Assembly (NCBI GenBank): GCA_020635725.1
Contig: JACJZF010000012.1
Span: forward strand, 1-64,000
Reading direction: 5' to 3'
Source of the DNA: Flavobacteriales bacterium
Lineage (GTDB): Bacteria > Bacteroidota > Bacteroidia > Flavobacteriales_F > PHOS-HE28
Length of the DNA stretch: 64,000 nucleotides
Below the pieces are notes generated by a model that saw only the letters and a program-made list of their open reading frames with translations, ran no database searches and was not told the DNA's origin. The translations under genes were made by a program, and so were the position numbers. Shown here piece by piece: positions 8,324 to 17,156 of this stretch. Position 1 is the first letter of the stretch. Each line of letters begins with the position of its first letter.

Positions 8324-9754
8324 ATGAAGAAGGATCCCGAGAAGACCTGGGAACGGTGCCTGGCGGTGATCAGGGACAATGTGAACCCGCAGAGCTTCAA
8401 GACCTGGTTCGAACCGATCAAGGCACTGAGGCTGCAGGAGAATGTCCTGACCATCCAGGTCCCTTCGCAGTTCTTCTATGAATGGCTGGAGGAACATTAC
8501 ATCGGCCTGCTGAAGAAGATCATCCGCAAGGAACTCGGCACCGAAGGGCGCTTGGAGTACTCCATCATCATGGAGAACGGATTCCAGAGCGCCAACCCCT
8601 ATACGGTGAAGGTGCCCACGAGCAATGCGCGTGAGACGAAGAACCCGCCGGTCTCCCTGCCGATCGATGTGGCCAACAGCCCCATCAAGAACCCGTTCGT
8701 GATCCCCGGCCTGCGCAAGATCAAGGTCGAGAGCCACCTCAACCCGAATTACTCCTTCGACAACTTCATCGAAGGGGACTGCAACCGATTGGCACGCAGT
8801 GCCGGTTATGCCGTGGCGCAGAAGCCCGGCGGCACCGCCTTCAATCCGTTGCTCGTGTACGGCGGGGTCGGCCTTGGCAAGACGCACCTCGCGCATGCGA
8901 TCGGCATCGAGATCAAGAAGCATCATCCGGAGAAGACCATACTCTACGTCCCTGCGGAGAAATTCACGCAGCAGTTCATCGAGGCGGTGAAGAACAACAC
9001 GGTTGGCGACTTCACCCAGTTCTACCAGATGATGGATGTGCTCATCATCGATGATGTGCAGTTCCTCGCCGGGAAGGAGAAGACCCAGGATGTGTTCTTC
9101 CACGTCTTCAATCATCTGCATCAGAGCGGCAAGCAGCTGGTGATCACCAGCGACAAGGCACCGGTGGAGATGGCCGGCATGGAGCAGCGCCTGCTCTCGC
9201 GCTTCAAGTGGGGGCTCAGCGCCGACCTGCAGACGCCTGGGCTCGAGACGCGCATCGCCATCCTGGAGAAGAAGATGTACGCCGAGGGCATCGACCTGCC
9301 GAAGGAGGTGGTGGAATACCTCGCGTACAGCATCACCACGAACATCCGCGAATTGGAAGGCGCCATGATCAGCCTGATCGCGCAGAGCTCCCTGAACAAG
9401 AAGGCGGTGAACCTGGAGCTCGCCAAGCAGATGATCGACAAGTTCGTGAAGAACACGGCGCGCGAGGTGTCGATCGACTACATCCAGAAGGTGGTGTGCG
9501 ATTACTTCGACCTGCCGATCGAGCTGCTCAAGAGCAAGACCCGCAAACGCGAGGTGGTGCAGGCCAGGCAGATCGCCATGTACTTCGCCAAGAAGATGAC
9601 CAAGAGCTCCCTGGCGAACATCGGCGCGCACTGCGGCGGCAAGGACCACGCGACCGTGCTGCACGCCTGCCGCACCGTGAACAACCTGCAGGAGACCGAC
9701 AAGCAGTTCCGCGGCTACCTCGAGGACCTCGAGAAGAAGCTGAGCCTGCACTGA
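8324..9754 (+). CDS. dnaA: Chromosomal replication initiator protein DnaA
   Basis: Binds DnaA boxes at the origin and opens the duplex as an ATP-bound filament. The 476-residue protein shows domain I (WERCLAVIRDNVNPQSFKTW), a short linker, the AAA+ domain with Walker A GGVGLGKTH (about 182-190) and Walker B LIIDDVQFL (about 240), and the C-terminal DNA-binding domain with the signature CGGKDHATVLHACRTV (about 436-451). The start at 8324 matches the family N-terminus. It is monocistronic: a strong hairpin terminator follows at 9777-9798. Confidence 0.98.
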   Translation: MKKDPEKTWERCLAVIRDNVNPQSFKTWFEPIKALRLQENVLTIQVPSQFFYEWLEEHYIGLLKKIIRKELGTEGRLEYSIIMENGFQSANPYTVKVPTSNARETKNPPVSLPIDVANSPIKNPFVIPGLRKIKVESHLNPNYSFDNFIEGDCNRLARSAGYAVAQKPGGTAFNPLLVYGGVGLGKTHLAHAIGIEIKKHHPEKTILYVPAEKFTQQFIEAVKNNTVGDFTQFYQMMDVLIIDDVQFLAGKEKTQDVFFHVFNHLHQSGKQLVITSDKAPVEMAGMEQRLLSRFKWGLSADLQTPGLETRIAILEKKMYAEGIDLPKEVVEYLAYSITTNIRELEGAMISLIAQSSLNKKAVNLELAKQMIDKFVKNTAREVSIDYIQKVVCDYFDLPIELLKSKTRKREVVQARQIAMYFAKKMTKSSLANIGAHCGGKDHATVLHACRTVNNLQETDKQFRGYLEDLEKKLSLH

Positions 9755-9776
9755 CCGGAAAACAGATCATTTGACG

Positions 9777-9800
9777 GAAGGCCCCACTCGGGGCCTTCTT
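9777..9800 (+). terminator. Rho-independent terminator after dnaA
   Basis: A perfect 9-bp stem (GAAGGCCCC / GGGGCCTTC) with the four-base loop ACTC, followed by TT. It begins 23 nt after the dnaA stop and ends 20 nt before the phosphatase start. Confidence 0.85.
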
Positions 9801-9820
9801 CATGAACGACCTTCGCGGCC

Positions 9821-10279
9821 ATGCGCATCCTGCTCGTCTGTCTCGGGAACATCTGCCGATCGCCCATGGCCGAGGGCGTGCTCCGTCACCTCGCTGAAGA
9901 ACGCGGCATCGCCATCGAGACCGACAGCGCCGGCACCGGCGACTATCATGTGGGCGAGGCGCCCGATGCACGCGCTCAGGCCGCGATGCTGCGCCGAGGG
10001 CTCGACATCTCGGATCTCCGCGCACGCCAGTTCGTTCAGGCGGACTTCGACCGCTTCGACCTCTTGCTCGCCATGGATGCCGAGAACCTGCGGAACATGC
10101 GCAGGCTCGCGCCCTCGCCGGAACATGCGAGCAAGGCCATGCTGATCATGGAACATGCGCCCGCGCATGCGCTTCGCGAGGTGCCGGACCCTTACTTCGG
10201 CGGCGATGAGGGCTTCGATGCCGTGTACGACATGCTCACCCTCGCCTGCGGCAACCTGCTCGATCGTGTCCATGGCTGA
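9821..10279 (+). CDS. Low-molecular-weight protein tyrosine phosphatase
   Basis: A 152-residue cytoplasmic phosphatase. The P-loop CLGNICRS (C-x5-R-S) holds the catalytic Cys8 and Arg14, and the general-acid Asp lies in VPDPYFGG near residue 123. Length and motifs match the LMW-PTP (Wzb/YwlE) family, which acts on phosphotyrosine or phosphoarginine proteins and often relates to capsule control. It overlaps the next gene by 8 nt, suggesting co-transcription with the methylase rather than with dnaA. Confidence 0.93.
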   Translation: MRILLVCLGNICRSPMAEGVLRHLAEERGIAIETDSAGTGDYHVGEAPDARAQAAMLRRGLDISDLRARQFVQADFDRFDLLLAMDAENLRNMRRLAPSPEHASKAMLIMEHAPAHALREVPDPYFGGDEGFDAVYDMLTLACGNLLDRVHG

Positions 10280-10994
10280 GCGCTCGGGCACGCTGCATCT
10301 CGTGCCCACCTGGCTGGGCGATGCCGGCGGCATGGAGCAACTGCCCGCCGGGAACCTGGATGCGATCCGGCGCATCGACCTCTGGTTCTGCGAGAACGAG
10401 CGCAGCGCGCGGCGCGCGTTGCGGCGCATGGATTCCGACCTCGACCTCACGCGCCTCGAGCTTCATCGATTCGATAAGGATTCGACCCGCGCCGATGCCC
10501 TCGCGCTTTTGCGCGGAGTGGTCGATGGGCGCGATGCCGCGATCATCAGCGAGGCGGGCATGCCGGGCATCGCTGATCCCGGCGCGTTGCTGGTGGCGGC
10601 GGCGCATGAATCCGGAATTCCCGTGGTGCCATTGATCGGCCCGGTCTCGTTGATGCTCACGCTCGCCGCATCCGGGCTCAACGGGCAAGGCTTCACCTTC
10701 CATGGCTACTTGCCGGTGAAGAGCGAGGAGCGGAAACGCGCCATCAAGCGGATCGAGTCGGATGCGATGCGGAGCGGCACCGCGCAGCTCATCATTGAGA
10801 CCCCGTACCGCAACGATGTTTTGCTGAACGACCTCTGCATGGCTTGCGCGCCGAGCACACTGCTTTGCATCGGCATCGACCTCACCCAGCCCGGAGGGTG
10901 GGCGCGCACGATGAGCATGCGGCAGTGGAAGAGCGAGCGGCCGCCGTTGGGCAAGCGCCCGGCGGTATTCATCATCGGCTCGCCTCAGCGCTAG
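10272..10994 (+). CDS. RsmI-like SAM-dependent methyltransferase (tetrapyrrole methylase fold)
   Basis: A 240-residue protein of the family containing RsmI, which 2'-O-methylates C1402 of 16S rRNA. ISEAGMPGIADPGALLV (about 93-109) is the family's characteristic segment, followed by VVPLIGPVSLMLTLAASGLNG. It is shorter than E. coli RsmI and lacks part of the C-terminus, as in a Bacteroidota subgroup annotated only as SAM-dependent methyltransferase. The start at 10272 is chosen because homology begins there; it overlaps the phosphatase gene by 8 nt. Target is likely rRNA, by inference. Confidence 0.82.
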   Translation: MAERSGTLHLVPTWLGDAGGMEQLPAGNLDAIRRIDLWFCENERSARRALRRMDSDLDLTRLELHRFDKDSTRADALALLRGVVDGRDAAIISEAGMPGIADPGALLVAAAHESGIPVVPLIGPVSLMLTLAASGLNGQGFTFHGYLPVKSEERKRAIKRIESDAMRSGTAQLIIETPYRNDVLLNDLCMACAPSTLLCIGIDLTQPGGWARTMSMRQWKSERPPLGKRPAVFIIGSPQR

Positions 10995-10995
10995 C

Positions 10996-12432
10996 TCAAT
11001 CGTTGGGCGTGGCGCACGGGATCATGTCCTTGCTGCCGGCGCGGTGCGATGCGGCAGTCTTGCGCTTGCCCTTGCAGAACGGGCTTCGAGAGATCATCCA
11101 GCGCACGCGCAGGTACACGTCGGCGCCATAGGCATCGCGGCTGCTGATGAAAGGCATGATATGGTCGGAGCCCAGCACGATGCCGTCGAATCGAAGCATG
11201 AAGCCGATGCTCGGGCGCAGCAGGTCGTACTCATGCACCACCACGGGCAGCGCTGCCTCGAAATAGCGTGATTCGTAGCGCGGGGTGATCGCGATGGTGT
11301 TAGGCCTGCGCAAGCGCTCGCCGTGGCGCGCGCTGATCTGCTGCACCGCGGCGAATCCCACATACGCGTTGCCCACGAGATTGAGGTCGAACTGGACGGA
11401 GGCCGCCGTGGGCAGGCCGATGGATAGCGACGACGCCCGCGACCAGTTCGTGGAGGTCGCCAGCAGGCTGTCGATGTCATCCGCGGAATCCACCGGCACA
11501 TGAGCGTAGTCGTCGATGGTGATGGCGCCGGAGGAGAAGCCGCCCGCTGTAGCCTGCTTGAAGCGCATGCCGCCCAGATCGATGAGCGAGGCGCCGAGCC
11601 GGTATCGGTAGCGCAAGGGCGCGCAACTCCCGGAGGAACGATGCGGGACATAACCATCCGCCTCATCGCGTGTACGTTCGTACGTGAATCCGATGTCGGC
11701 TCCGAGCCCGCCGCCCGCGTTCATCGCCGGCATGGCATATCCATAGGTCGCATCGGCGCTGTGGACCTGCAACAGGGCCGTATCCACCACGGTGTACGCC
11801 AACGGTCCCGCCTGCACCACGGCGCCCATGTGGGCCAGGTGGTACTTCAGCGTTGCGCCCGCGCTGATGAGGCTGAATCCCTCCGCTCGGAGGATGTGCG
11901 CATAACCGAGGCTGAGCTCGCTCCATGCGGCCGCCACGGCTTTGATGCCCGGCTCTTCGTACCGGACGCCGTGCTGCGGCTGATAGCCCAGGCCATGGAA
12001 GATGAAGTTGCCCAGTTCCGTGCTCACGCCGGAAGCGCTGACCATGGCACGCGCGCGAAGACCGGCGCCGAGGCTGCCCCTGCCCAGCGATAGGCTGAAT
12101 GCCGGGCCCAGCGCATCGGCCTGAACGAAAGCGCGATGGTTCTGGCGCGCATCACGCAGCACCACCGCTCCTTCCACCTGCCCTGCAATGCCACTGTTCA
12201 CCTCGCCCACCAAGGGCTGCACGCGCTGCCCCCAAGCCACCAGGCTATTCCACGCGTGCACGTCGAGACCGAGCAGCCGGATGTCAGCGTAGGGCCATTG
12301 CCCGGCAGCGCGCGCGGGATTGAGGTAGAGGGCATCGGTGCCCGCGAAATTGCTGTGGGCGATGCCGTACCGCTCCTGCGCCGTCGAACGCGCGACGATG
12401 AACAGGAGAAGGATGGAGAGGATCGTTCGCAA
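10996..12432 (-). CDS. DUF5723 family outer-membrane-type protein
   Basis: A 478-residue exported protein. Signal peptide at 1-18 (ending ARSTAQ), then the DUF5723-like opening YGIAHSNFAGTDALYLNPAR. The body consists of beta-rich stretches with many aromatic-ending segments, suggesting an outer membrane barrel. The family is confined mainly to Bacteroidota and its function is unknown. It lies 25 nt downstream of the FKBP gene and may be the last gene of the nrnA operon; its stop nearly abuts that of the convergent methylase gene. Confidence 0.78.
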   Translation of the reverse strand: MRTILSILLLFIVARSTAQERYGIAHSNFAGTDALYLNPARAAGQWPYADIRLLGLDVHAWNSLVAWGQRVQPLVGEVNSGIAGQVEGAVVLRDARQNHRAFVQADALGPAFSLSLGRGSLGAGLRARAMVSASGVSTELGNFIFHGLGYQPQHGVRYEEPGIKAVAAAWSELSLGYAHILRAEGFSLISAGATLKYHLAHMGAVVQAGPLAYTVVDTALLQVHSADATYGYAMPAMNAGGGLGADIGFTYERTRDEADGYVPHRSSGSCAPLRYRYRLGASLIDLGGMRFKQATAGGFSSGAITIDDYAHVPVDSADDIDSLLATSTNWSRASSLSIGLPTAASVQFDLNLVGNAYVGFAAVQQISARHGERLRRPNTIAITPRYESRYFEAALPVVVHEYDLLRPSIGFMLRFDGIVLGSDHIMPFISSRDAYGADVYLRVRWMISRSPFCKGKRKTAASHRAGSKDMIPCATPND

Positions 12433-12457
12433 CGCGCGTTCCTACGAGAAGGAACGC

Positions 12458-13324
12458 TCAATGGTTCGCCGTCGTGCGCTCCGCATCGATCAATGCCACG
12501 CGGTAGAGCACGGGACTGTGGGGCTCCAAGGTGCCGGGCACGCCGCGATCACCGAACGCCATCGCCGACGGGATGATGAACAGTCCCTCCTGCCCCGGGC
12601 GCAACAAGCTGGCGGCCACCTCGAGCCCCTTGATCACCTGATCGGAATCGCCGAAGCGCCAGGAGAACGTTGGGCGCTCATCGAAGGCCGTGCCCTCGAT
12701 CAGCCGCTCACCAGCCCAGCTCACGGTCGCGCGATCGCCAGCATGCAGACGCGCGGTGTCACGCGCTGCTCCCGACATGCGGTAGAAGAGATCGCTTGTT
12801 CCCCATCGCTGCCAATCACGGCCATCCTCCGCGATCCAGCGCGCTATCACCTGTTGCTCGAATCGGATCGGATCAGACCGCTGCAATGCGCTCATCTCAG
12901 CGCTGATCATGGCTGGTGTGCGCAATCGGATCAAGGCGATCTCCGCGCGCAGCATCACGGTATCCATGGCGGCGGGCACGGCGCCGAGGGAGATCTCCTT
13001 CCAAGGCCAGCGTCGCTGCGGGGCGATCACGCTCATGCTGTCGCCTTCGTGGATGCGTCGCAGCACAGGGGCCATGGCGCCTCGGCGCAGATCACGTGCG
13101 AGGTACCAACGCTCGGTGCTGAGGAAGGAACCGGGATCCTCACCCAGGCGTGCCACGCGCACGCGCAGCAACACGCTGTCCTCATCGGATGGCGCGGCCT
13201 CGCCTTCACCGAGCACATGGTGGCGCAGGAAGGTTTCATCATCGACCTGCTTGAATCCCGCATACGGCGAGCGTCCGCATGCGCAGAGCACCACCAAGGC
13301 CGCGAACCACTTGCGTTCGTTCAT
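12458..13324 (-). CDS. FKBP-type peptidyl-prolyl isomerase lipoprotein
   Basis: A 288-residue lipoprotein: the lipobox LCAC is near residue 15 after a short hydrophobic stretch. The C-terminal part (about 195-285) is an FKBP domain, with DQVIKGLEVAASLLRPGQ and the FGDRGVPGTLEPHSPVLYRV ending typical of the fold; the N-terminal half is less clear and may be a degenerate second FKBP-like domain. It acts in the periplasm on proline isomerisation if active. Its ATG overlaps the stop of the GldI-like gene by 4 nt. Confidence 0.82.
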   Translation of the reverse strand: MNERKWFAALVVLCACGRSPYAGFKQVDDETFLRHHVLGEGEAAPSDEDSVLLRVRVARLGEDPGSFLSTERWYLARDLRRGAMAPVLRRIHEGDSMSVIAPQRRWPWKEISLGAVPAAMDTVMLRAEIALIRLRTPAMISAEMSALQRSDPIRFEQQVIARWIAEDGRDWQRWGTSDLFYRMSGAARDTARLHAGDRATVSWAGERLIEGTAFDERPTFSWRFGDSDQVIKGLEVAASLLRPGQEGLFIIPSAMAFGDRGVPGTLEPHSPVLYRVALIDAERTTANH

Positions 13325-13836
13325 CGGCCGACGCGGACCACCCCGATACGATACACCACGGAACTGCGCGGCGGCACGCCTTGCAGGTCGCCGATCAACC
13401 CGTGCGCGCGGTAGCTGGGAATGACGATGATGGCGCTATCGCCGACAGACATGGTCTGGATCGCTTCATGCAACCCGCTCTCCACATCATCGTGCTCCAC
13501 ACGGAAGGACTCTGGTCGGCCTTCACCCGTGGCATACACCGAATCGCCATTGAGCAGTTCAAGTCGGTAGTTCACGGCGACCACTTGCTCCGGGCGCACC
13601 GCGGTGCCGGGCTCATCGCGCAGCAGGAGCATGCGCACGCCCGTGCCGCTCGTGGTGGCGGCGATGGCGTGACGCTGCAGGTAGAGATCGATGTCCCGGT
13701 CCTCCAATCTCATGGCGTCGCGGTTCTCCTTGATGAGGTCATCCTGAGTAGCAGGACGCGCGCCTCGGCTCCGCACCACGCCATCGCCACCGCAAGCGGC
13801 CATCGCAATCAACAGTAGAAGCAGCGCGGGCTTCAT
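13321..13836 (-). CDS. GldI-like FKBP-type peptidyl-prolyl isomerase lipoprotein
   Basis: A 171-residue lipoprotein (lipobox MAAC near residue 15) with one FKBP domain: VVAVNYRLELLNGDSVYAT, then a segment around GLHEAIQTMSVGDSAIIVIPSYRAHG and a closing PPRSSVVYRIGVVRV. In gliding flavobacteria, gldI encodes such a lipoprotein beside nrnA and another FKBP gene, which is exactly the order seen here, so I judge it GldI-like. Whether the organism glides is not shown by the window. Overlaps nrnA and the next FKBP gene by 4 nt each. Confidence 0.8.
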   Translation of the reverse strand: MKPALLLLLIAMAACGGDGVVRSRGARPATQDDLIKENRDAMRLEDRDIDLYLQRHAIAATTSGTGVRMLLLRDEPGTAVRPEQVVAVNYRLELLNGDSVYATGEGRPESFRVEHDDVESGLHEAIQTMSVGDSAIIVIPSYRAHGLIGDLQGVPPRSSVVYRIGVVRVGR

Positions 13837-14858
13837 GTCGGATTCGCCAGCAGGAATTCAGGAAGCGCCTGCTTGAAGCGCTCCACCGTCTCACGCAGCC
13901 CTTCGTGCGATTGGCCGCCCGCGGCGTTGCGGTGACCGCCGCCATGGAAGTGCTCCTGTACCAGCACATCAACGGGCAGGTCGCCCTTGGAACGCAGGCT
14001 CACCTTCACCAAATCGGAGCGCTCCATGAAGAAAGCCGCCAGGCGGATGCCTCGGATCGAGAGGCCGTAGTTGACGAAACCCTCGGTATCGCCCGGCTGG
14101 TAGTCGAAGCGCTTGAGGTCCTCGAGGCTGAGGGAGATGACCACGGTGGCCTGTTCGGGCAGCACCTCCATGCGTTCACTCAAGGTGAAGCCCAGGAGCT
14201 TCATCCGGCTGGCGCGGTTGTCATCCATGATGGCCTCGTGCACCCGCGTGAACGAAGCGCCTTGTTCCATGAGCCAGGCCGCCACGCGCATGGTGTGCGG
14301 GGTAGTGCTGCTGAAGCGGAAGGAGCCCGAATCCGTGACCAGTCCGGTGTAGAGGCAGGTGGCGGTCTCCGCGCCCATGAGCGATTCCCAACCGAGCGCG
14401 CGGATGATGTCCACCACCATTTGACTGGTGGCGCAGGCGCGGGTGTCGGAGAAGGTGATGGCCGCGAAGTCCTCCGGCGACTGATGGTGATCGATCAGTA
14501 TCCGGAATGGGTGGGCGCGCAGCGCATCCTCCAGCGCACCCACGCGGTCCTGCCGGTTGAAGTCGAGGCAGAAGAGCAGATCGGCCTGCTCGATCGCGGC
14601 GACGGCCGCCTCCTTTCCGCGTTCGGGCGTGCGCAGGTCCTCCGCGCCCGGCATCCAACGCAGGAACGCAGGAGGCTGATTGGGCATCACCACCACGGCT
14701 TGGTGGCCGGCCGCGCGCAGCACGTGCATGAGGCCGAGCGCCGAGCCCATGGCGTCGCCGTCCGGGTTGTAATGCGCAACGATGGCGCAGCGCTTGGGCG
14801 TCGCCAAGGCCGTGCGCAGGAGCTCGATGGATTCAGGCGGCGCCGATGGGAATGACAT
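13833..14858 (-). CDS. nrnA: DHH-family oligoribonuclease/pAp phosphatase (NrnA-like)
   Basis: Predicted to degrade short oligoribonucleotides and dephosphorylate 3'-phosphoadenosine 5'-phosphate. The DHH domain shows HYNPDGDAMGSALG (about 27-40), a DFN motif near 92 and DHH (LIDHHQSP) near 123; the DHHA1 domain ends with GGGHRNAAGG. With a start at 14858 the product is 341 residues, normal for NrnA; an in-frame ATG 24 nt further upstream would begin inside an inverted repeat and is less likely. First gene of the nrnA-gldI-FKBP operon. Confidence 0.9.
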   Translation of the reverse strand: MSFPSAPPESIELLRTALATPKRCAIVAHYNPDGDAMGSALGLMHVLRAAGHQAVVVMPNQPPAFLRWMPGAEDLRTPERGKEAAVAAIEQADLLFCLDFNRQDRVGALEDALRAHPFRILIDHHQSPEDFAAITFSDTRACATSQMVVDIIRALGWESLMGAETATCLYTGLVTDSGSFRFSSTTPHTMRVAAWLMEQGASFTRVHEAIMDDNRASRMKLLGFTLSERMEVLPEQATVVISLSLEDLKRFDYQPGDTEGFVNYGLSIRGIRLAAFFMERSDLVKVSLRSKGDLPVDVLVQEHFHGGGHRNAAGGQSHEGLRETVERFKQALPEFLLANPT

Positions 14859-14880
14859 GGGGCGGCAAGATAGCCGCCCC
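14859..14880 (-). other. Perfect inverted repeat at the nrnA start
   Basis: GGGGCGGC and GCCGCCCC flank a six-base loop, forming an 8-bp GC stem directly against the nrnA start at 14858 and 21 nt after the preceding gene's stop. The loop and arm include TATCTTG, similar to the -7 box. It could be an attenuating or initiation-control hairpin; no T-run follows, so a terminator is doubtful. Confidence 0.5.
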
Positions 14881-14901
14881 ATTCACGCTTGTTGGCACCG
14901 T

Positions 14902-15444
14902 TCAGAAGCCCAGGCCGGGCGTGGGCATGTGCTCGATGAGGATGCCGACGCACCCGATATCGAGCTCCGCCTTCTTCCCCTTGCGCTCGGCGGCACCCGG
15001 GGCATTCACCTCCACGGCGATGCGCTTGGTGGCGGTGCAGGAGAACTCGATCTCCTGTGCCATCTCGTGTTCGGTGTTGTCCCAGAGCACCTTCTCGGTC
15101 TCCTCGTACCCGCGCTGGCCATTGGCATCGGGTTCGGCTTTGGGCACCCGCACCTTCTCCACCAGTCGGATCGCGAGCTCACCGCCCAGGATCTTCTCGT
15201 CATGGCAGATGGAGATGCGGTAATCCTGGCCGCGGTACACGATGATGTTCAGCTCGGTCTCCTCGCCCACCTTCACCATGGCGCTTCGGCTCTGGCCATT
15301 CACGGTGAAGCGCGCATCGCCCGAGCGGTCGCAGTTGAACTTGTGGTAATCGGTGCAGCCGGTCTGGCCCAAGGCCTGGCCCGCGAGCGCCACGGCGGCG
15401 GCCATGGCGCAGGAATGTAGGATCGTACGCATGGCTGTTCTCAT
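14902..15444 (-). CDS. Secreted protein of unknown function
   Basis: A 180-residue protein with a signal peptide (cleavage likely after GQALGQ, near residue 27). The mature part has five or so cysteines (TGCTDYHKFNCDR, ISICHDE, EFSCTAT, DIGCVG) and looks beta-rich. I do not recognise the family. Its start overlaps the stop of the lipoprotein gene (15441-15444), so the two are co-translated and may work together in the envelope. Confidence 0.72.
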   Translation of the reverse strand: MRTAMRTILHSCAMAAAVALAGQALGQTGCTDYHKFNCDRSGDARFTVNGQSRSAMVKVGEETELNIIVYRGQDYRISICHDEKILGGELAIRLVEKVRVPKAEPDANGQRGYEETEKVLWDNTEHEMAQEIEFSCTATKRIAVEVNAPGAAERKGKKAELDIGCVGILIEHMPTPGLGF

Positions 15445-16322
15445 TGCACGTTGGCGTTCTCAGGCTTGGTCCATTCGGCGCGAAGGCGCTCGACCTCCGC
15501 GGCCAGCTCGTCGTATTTGTTGCCGGTCAGCTCCACGGTCACATCGTCGCCCAGCACCATGCGGCCCGAGCTCGATGCGCCTTGATGCGGTGCGCGTGTC
15601 ACGTTCAGCTGATCGTAGATGTCGCGCAGCCCGATGAGCTGCGTGCGCACGGCGGCCACATCGGCCTGTTGCTCGTACGCCTCCATTAGACCGATGAGAT
15701 GCTCCAAGGTCACTTTCTGCTCAGCCACGCGCGCCATCAATGCATCGCTCTGGCCGAAGGCCTCGATCTGCCGGATCACCAGGTGCATGCTCTCCACCCA
15801 TCCGCCAGCCAGCACCAGTGCCAGCACGGGCCCCATGTCCTCCTGCTGCATGCGCTCGTAGGCGCGCTGGTAGGCCTCGTTGCTGATCAGCTCGAGGGAA
15901 TCGCCGCGGGTCAGGTTCGATTCCAGCCGCACGAAGTCCGCATCGGTGAAGGCGGCGTTCAGTCCCAGGCCGTCGGCGAGCTTCTTCGATGCCAGGTAGT
16001 AGCGGGCCACTTCCACGTTCAGCTTGAAGCTGCTCGCGTACACCAGGTCGGTGGCGTACACGCCAAAATTGATGGCGCGGCCGCGCAGGCTCGCGAAGCG
16101 CTCCGCATTGGACGCCGGAGCGAGCAGGCGCTTATGGCCATCGCCGGCCAATTGGCGCACCAGGCCGAAGAGCTCGTTCGGCGTGGGCATCTGATAGAGG
16201 GACGACACGGCGCCCTGTTCGCCGCCGATCACCAGGGTGCCCTGCCCTTCAGGCTCTTTGGGCGCGTCACCGCACGCCGCCAGCAGCAGCCCGGGGAGCA
16301 GGAGTAGCATTCGATTTCGCAT
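15441..16322 (-). CDS. Predicted lipoprotein, function unknown
   Basis: A 293-residue lipoprotein: MRNRMLLLLPGLLLAACG gives a lipobox at Cys17. The mature protein is mostly helical, with a C-terminal coiled stretch (KYDELAAEVERLRAEWTKPEN). A start further upstream is open, but 16322 is preferred because it places the signal peptide at the N-terminus. No recognised domain. Overlaps the small secreted protein by 4 nt; divergent from ndk. Confidence 0.75.
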   Translation of the reverse strand: MRNRMLLLLPGLLLAACGDAPKEPEGQGTLVIGGEQGAVSSLYQMPTPNELFGLVRQLAGDGHKRLLAPASNAERFASLRGRAINFGVYATDLVYASSFKLNVEVARYYLASKKLADGLGLNAAFTDADFVRLESNLTRGDSLELISNEAYQRAYERMQQEDMGPVLALVLAGGWVESMHLVIRQIEAFGQSDALMARVAEQKVTLEHLIGLMEAYEQQADVAAVRTQLIGLRDIYDQLNVTRAPHQGASSSGRMVLGDDVTVELTGNKYDELAAEVERLRAEWTKPENANVQ

Positions 16323-16418
16323 CGCGAGAGGTGGGGGATTTGCCTCCGCCGTGGCACGGGCCGAGCGGACGCACGAAGGAAGCCGCGGCTCACGGATGAA
16401 AGGAAGCCGCATCCCGAT

Positions 16419-16426
16419 TACTTTTG
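16419..16426 (+). promoter_or_regulatory. Candidate ndk promoter -7 box
   Basis: TACTTTTG, an exact TAnnTTTG match, 23 nt before the ndk ATG. No clear -33 element. Confidence 0.55.
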
Positions 16427-16449
16427 CGCCGCTTTTTCAACATCCAAGC

Positions 16450-16869
16450 ATGGCAGGCAACAGGACATTCACGATGATCAAGCCCGAGGCGGTGGCCGCG
16501 GGCAACATGGGCAAGATCCTGAACATGATCATCGACAACGGGTACAAGGTGATCGCGCTGAAGTACACCCGGCTCTCGCGTCAGGAGGCCGGCAGCTTCT
16601 ACGCCGTGCACAAGGAGCGCCCCTTCTACGGCGAGCTGGTCGATTACATGGCCAGCGGTCCCATCGTGGCGGCGATCCTGGAGAAGGACAATGCCGTGCT
16701 GGGCTTCCGCGACCTCATCGGCGCCACGGATCCCGCTCAGGCGGCCGAGGGCACCATCCGCAAGCGCTTCGCGGAGAGCAAGGCGAAGAACGCCGTGCAT
16801 GGCAGCGACAGCGATGAGAACGCGGCCATCGAGGGCGCCTTCTTCTTCAGCGGCCGCGAGCAGTTCTAG
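16450..16869 (+). CDS. ndk: Nucleoside diphosphate kinase
   Basis: Transfers the gamma phosphate between nucleoside triphosphates and diphosphates through a phosphohistidine. The 139-residue protein has TFTMIKPEAV at the start, the RPFYGELVDYMASGP region, and the active-site His117 in AVHGSDSDENA, all normal for Ndk. ATG at 16450 is chosen over upstream in-frame codons because the family begins here. Its last 4 nt overlap the convergent DUF721 gene. Confidence 0.97.
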   Translation: MAGNRTFTMIKPEAVAAGNMGKILNMIIDNGYKVIALKYTRLSRQEAGSFYAVHKERPFYGELVDYMASGPIVAAILEKDNAVLGFRDLIGATDPAQAAEGTIRKRFAESKAKNAVHGSDSDENAAIEGAFFFSGREQF

Positions 16870-17156
16870 AGGAGCACCACTTCCTGCACGACATCTCGCC
16901 CGGCGCGCTCATTGAGCCGCTGGGTGATGGTCTCGCGCATATAGGTGAGTTCCTGCCGCAGCGGGGCCGAATCCACGCGGATGAAGAGCTTGCCGCGCCG
17001 CAGGGTGATGCCCGTGGTGTGGCGCGCGACCAGGCCGCCCGCCACCTCGTCCCACCACGAGGCGATGTCCAGCTCATCCATCTTCTCACGGATGCCGGCG
17101 CCGTCGATCAGGTGCTTGATGGCCTCAGCCAGCGATTGTTCGTTCCTTCTCTTCAC
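16866..17156 (-). CDS. DUF721/DciA-like protein
   Basis: A 96-residue protein with the DUF721 pattern: an N-terminal helix, then WWDEVAGGLVARHTTGITLRRGKLFIRVDSAPLRQEL. The family includes DciA, the helicase loader of many bacteria; Bacteroidota members of this length usually carry only the core KH-like domain. It overlaps recF by 32 nt and the convergent ndk by 4 nt. A replication role is plausible given recF and dnaA nearby, but is inferred. Confidence 0.82.
   Translation of the reverse strand: MKRRNEQSLAEAIKHLIDGAGIREKMDELDIASWWDEVAGGLVARHTTGITLRRGKLFIRVDSAPLRQELTYMRETITQRLNERAGRDVVQEVVLL

Noticed and set aside
7980..8327. A 115-codon plus frame and a 95-codon minus frame before dnaA
   Set aside because: The plus frame ends inside the dnaA start, has no family resemblance and spans the likely promoter; the minus frame has no motif.
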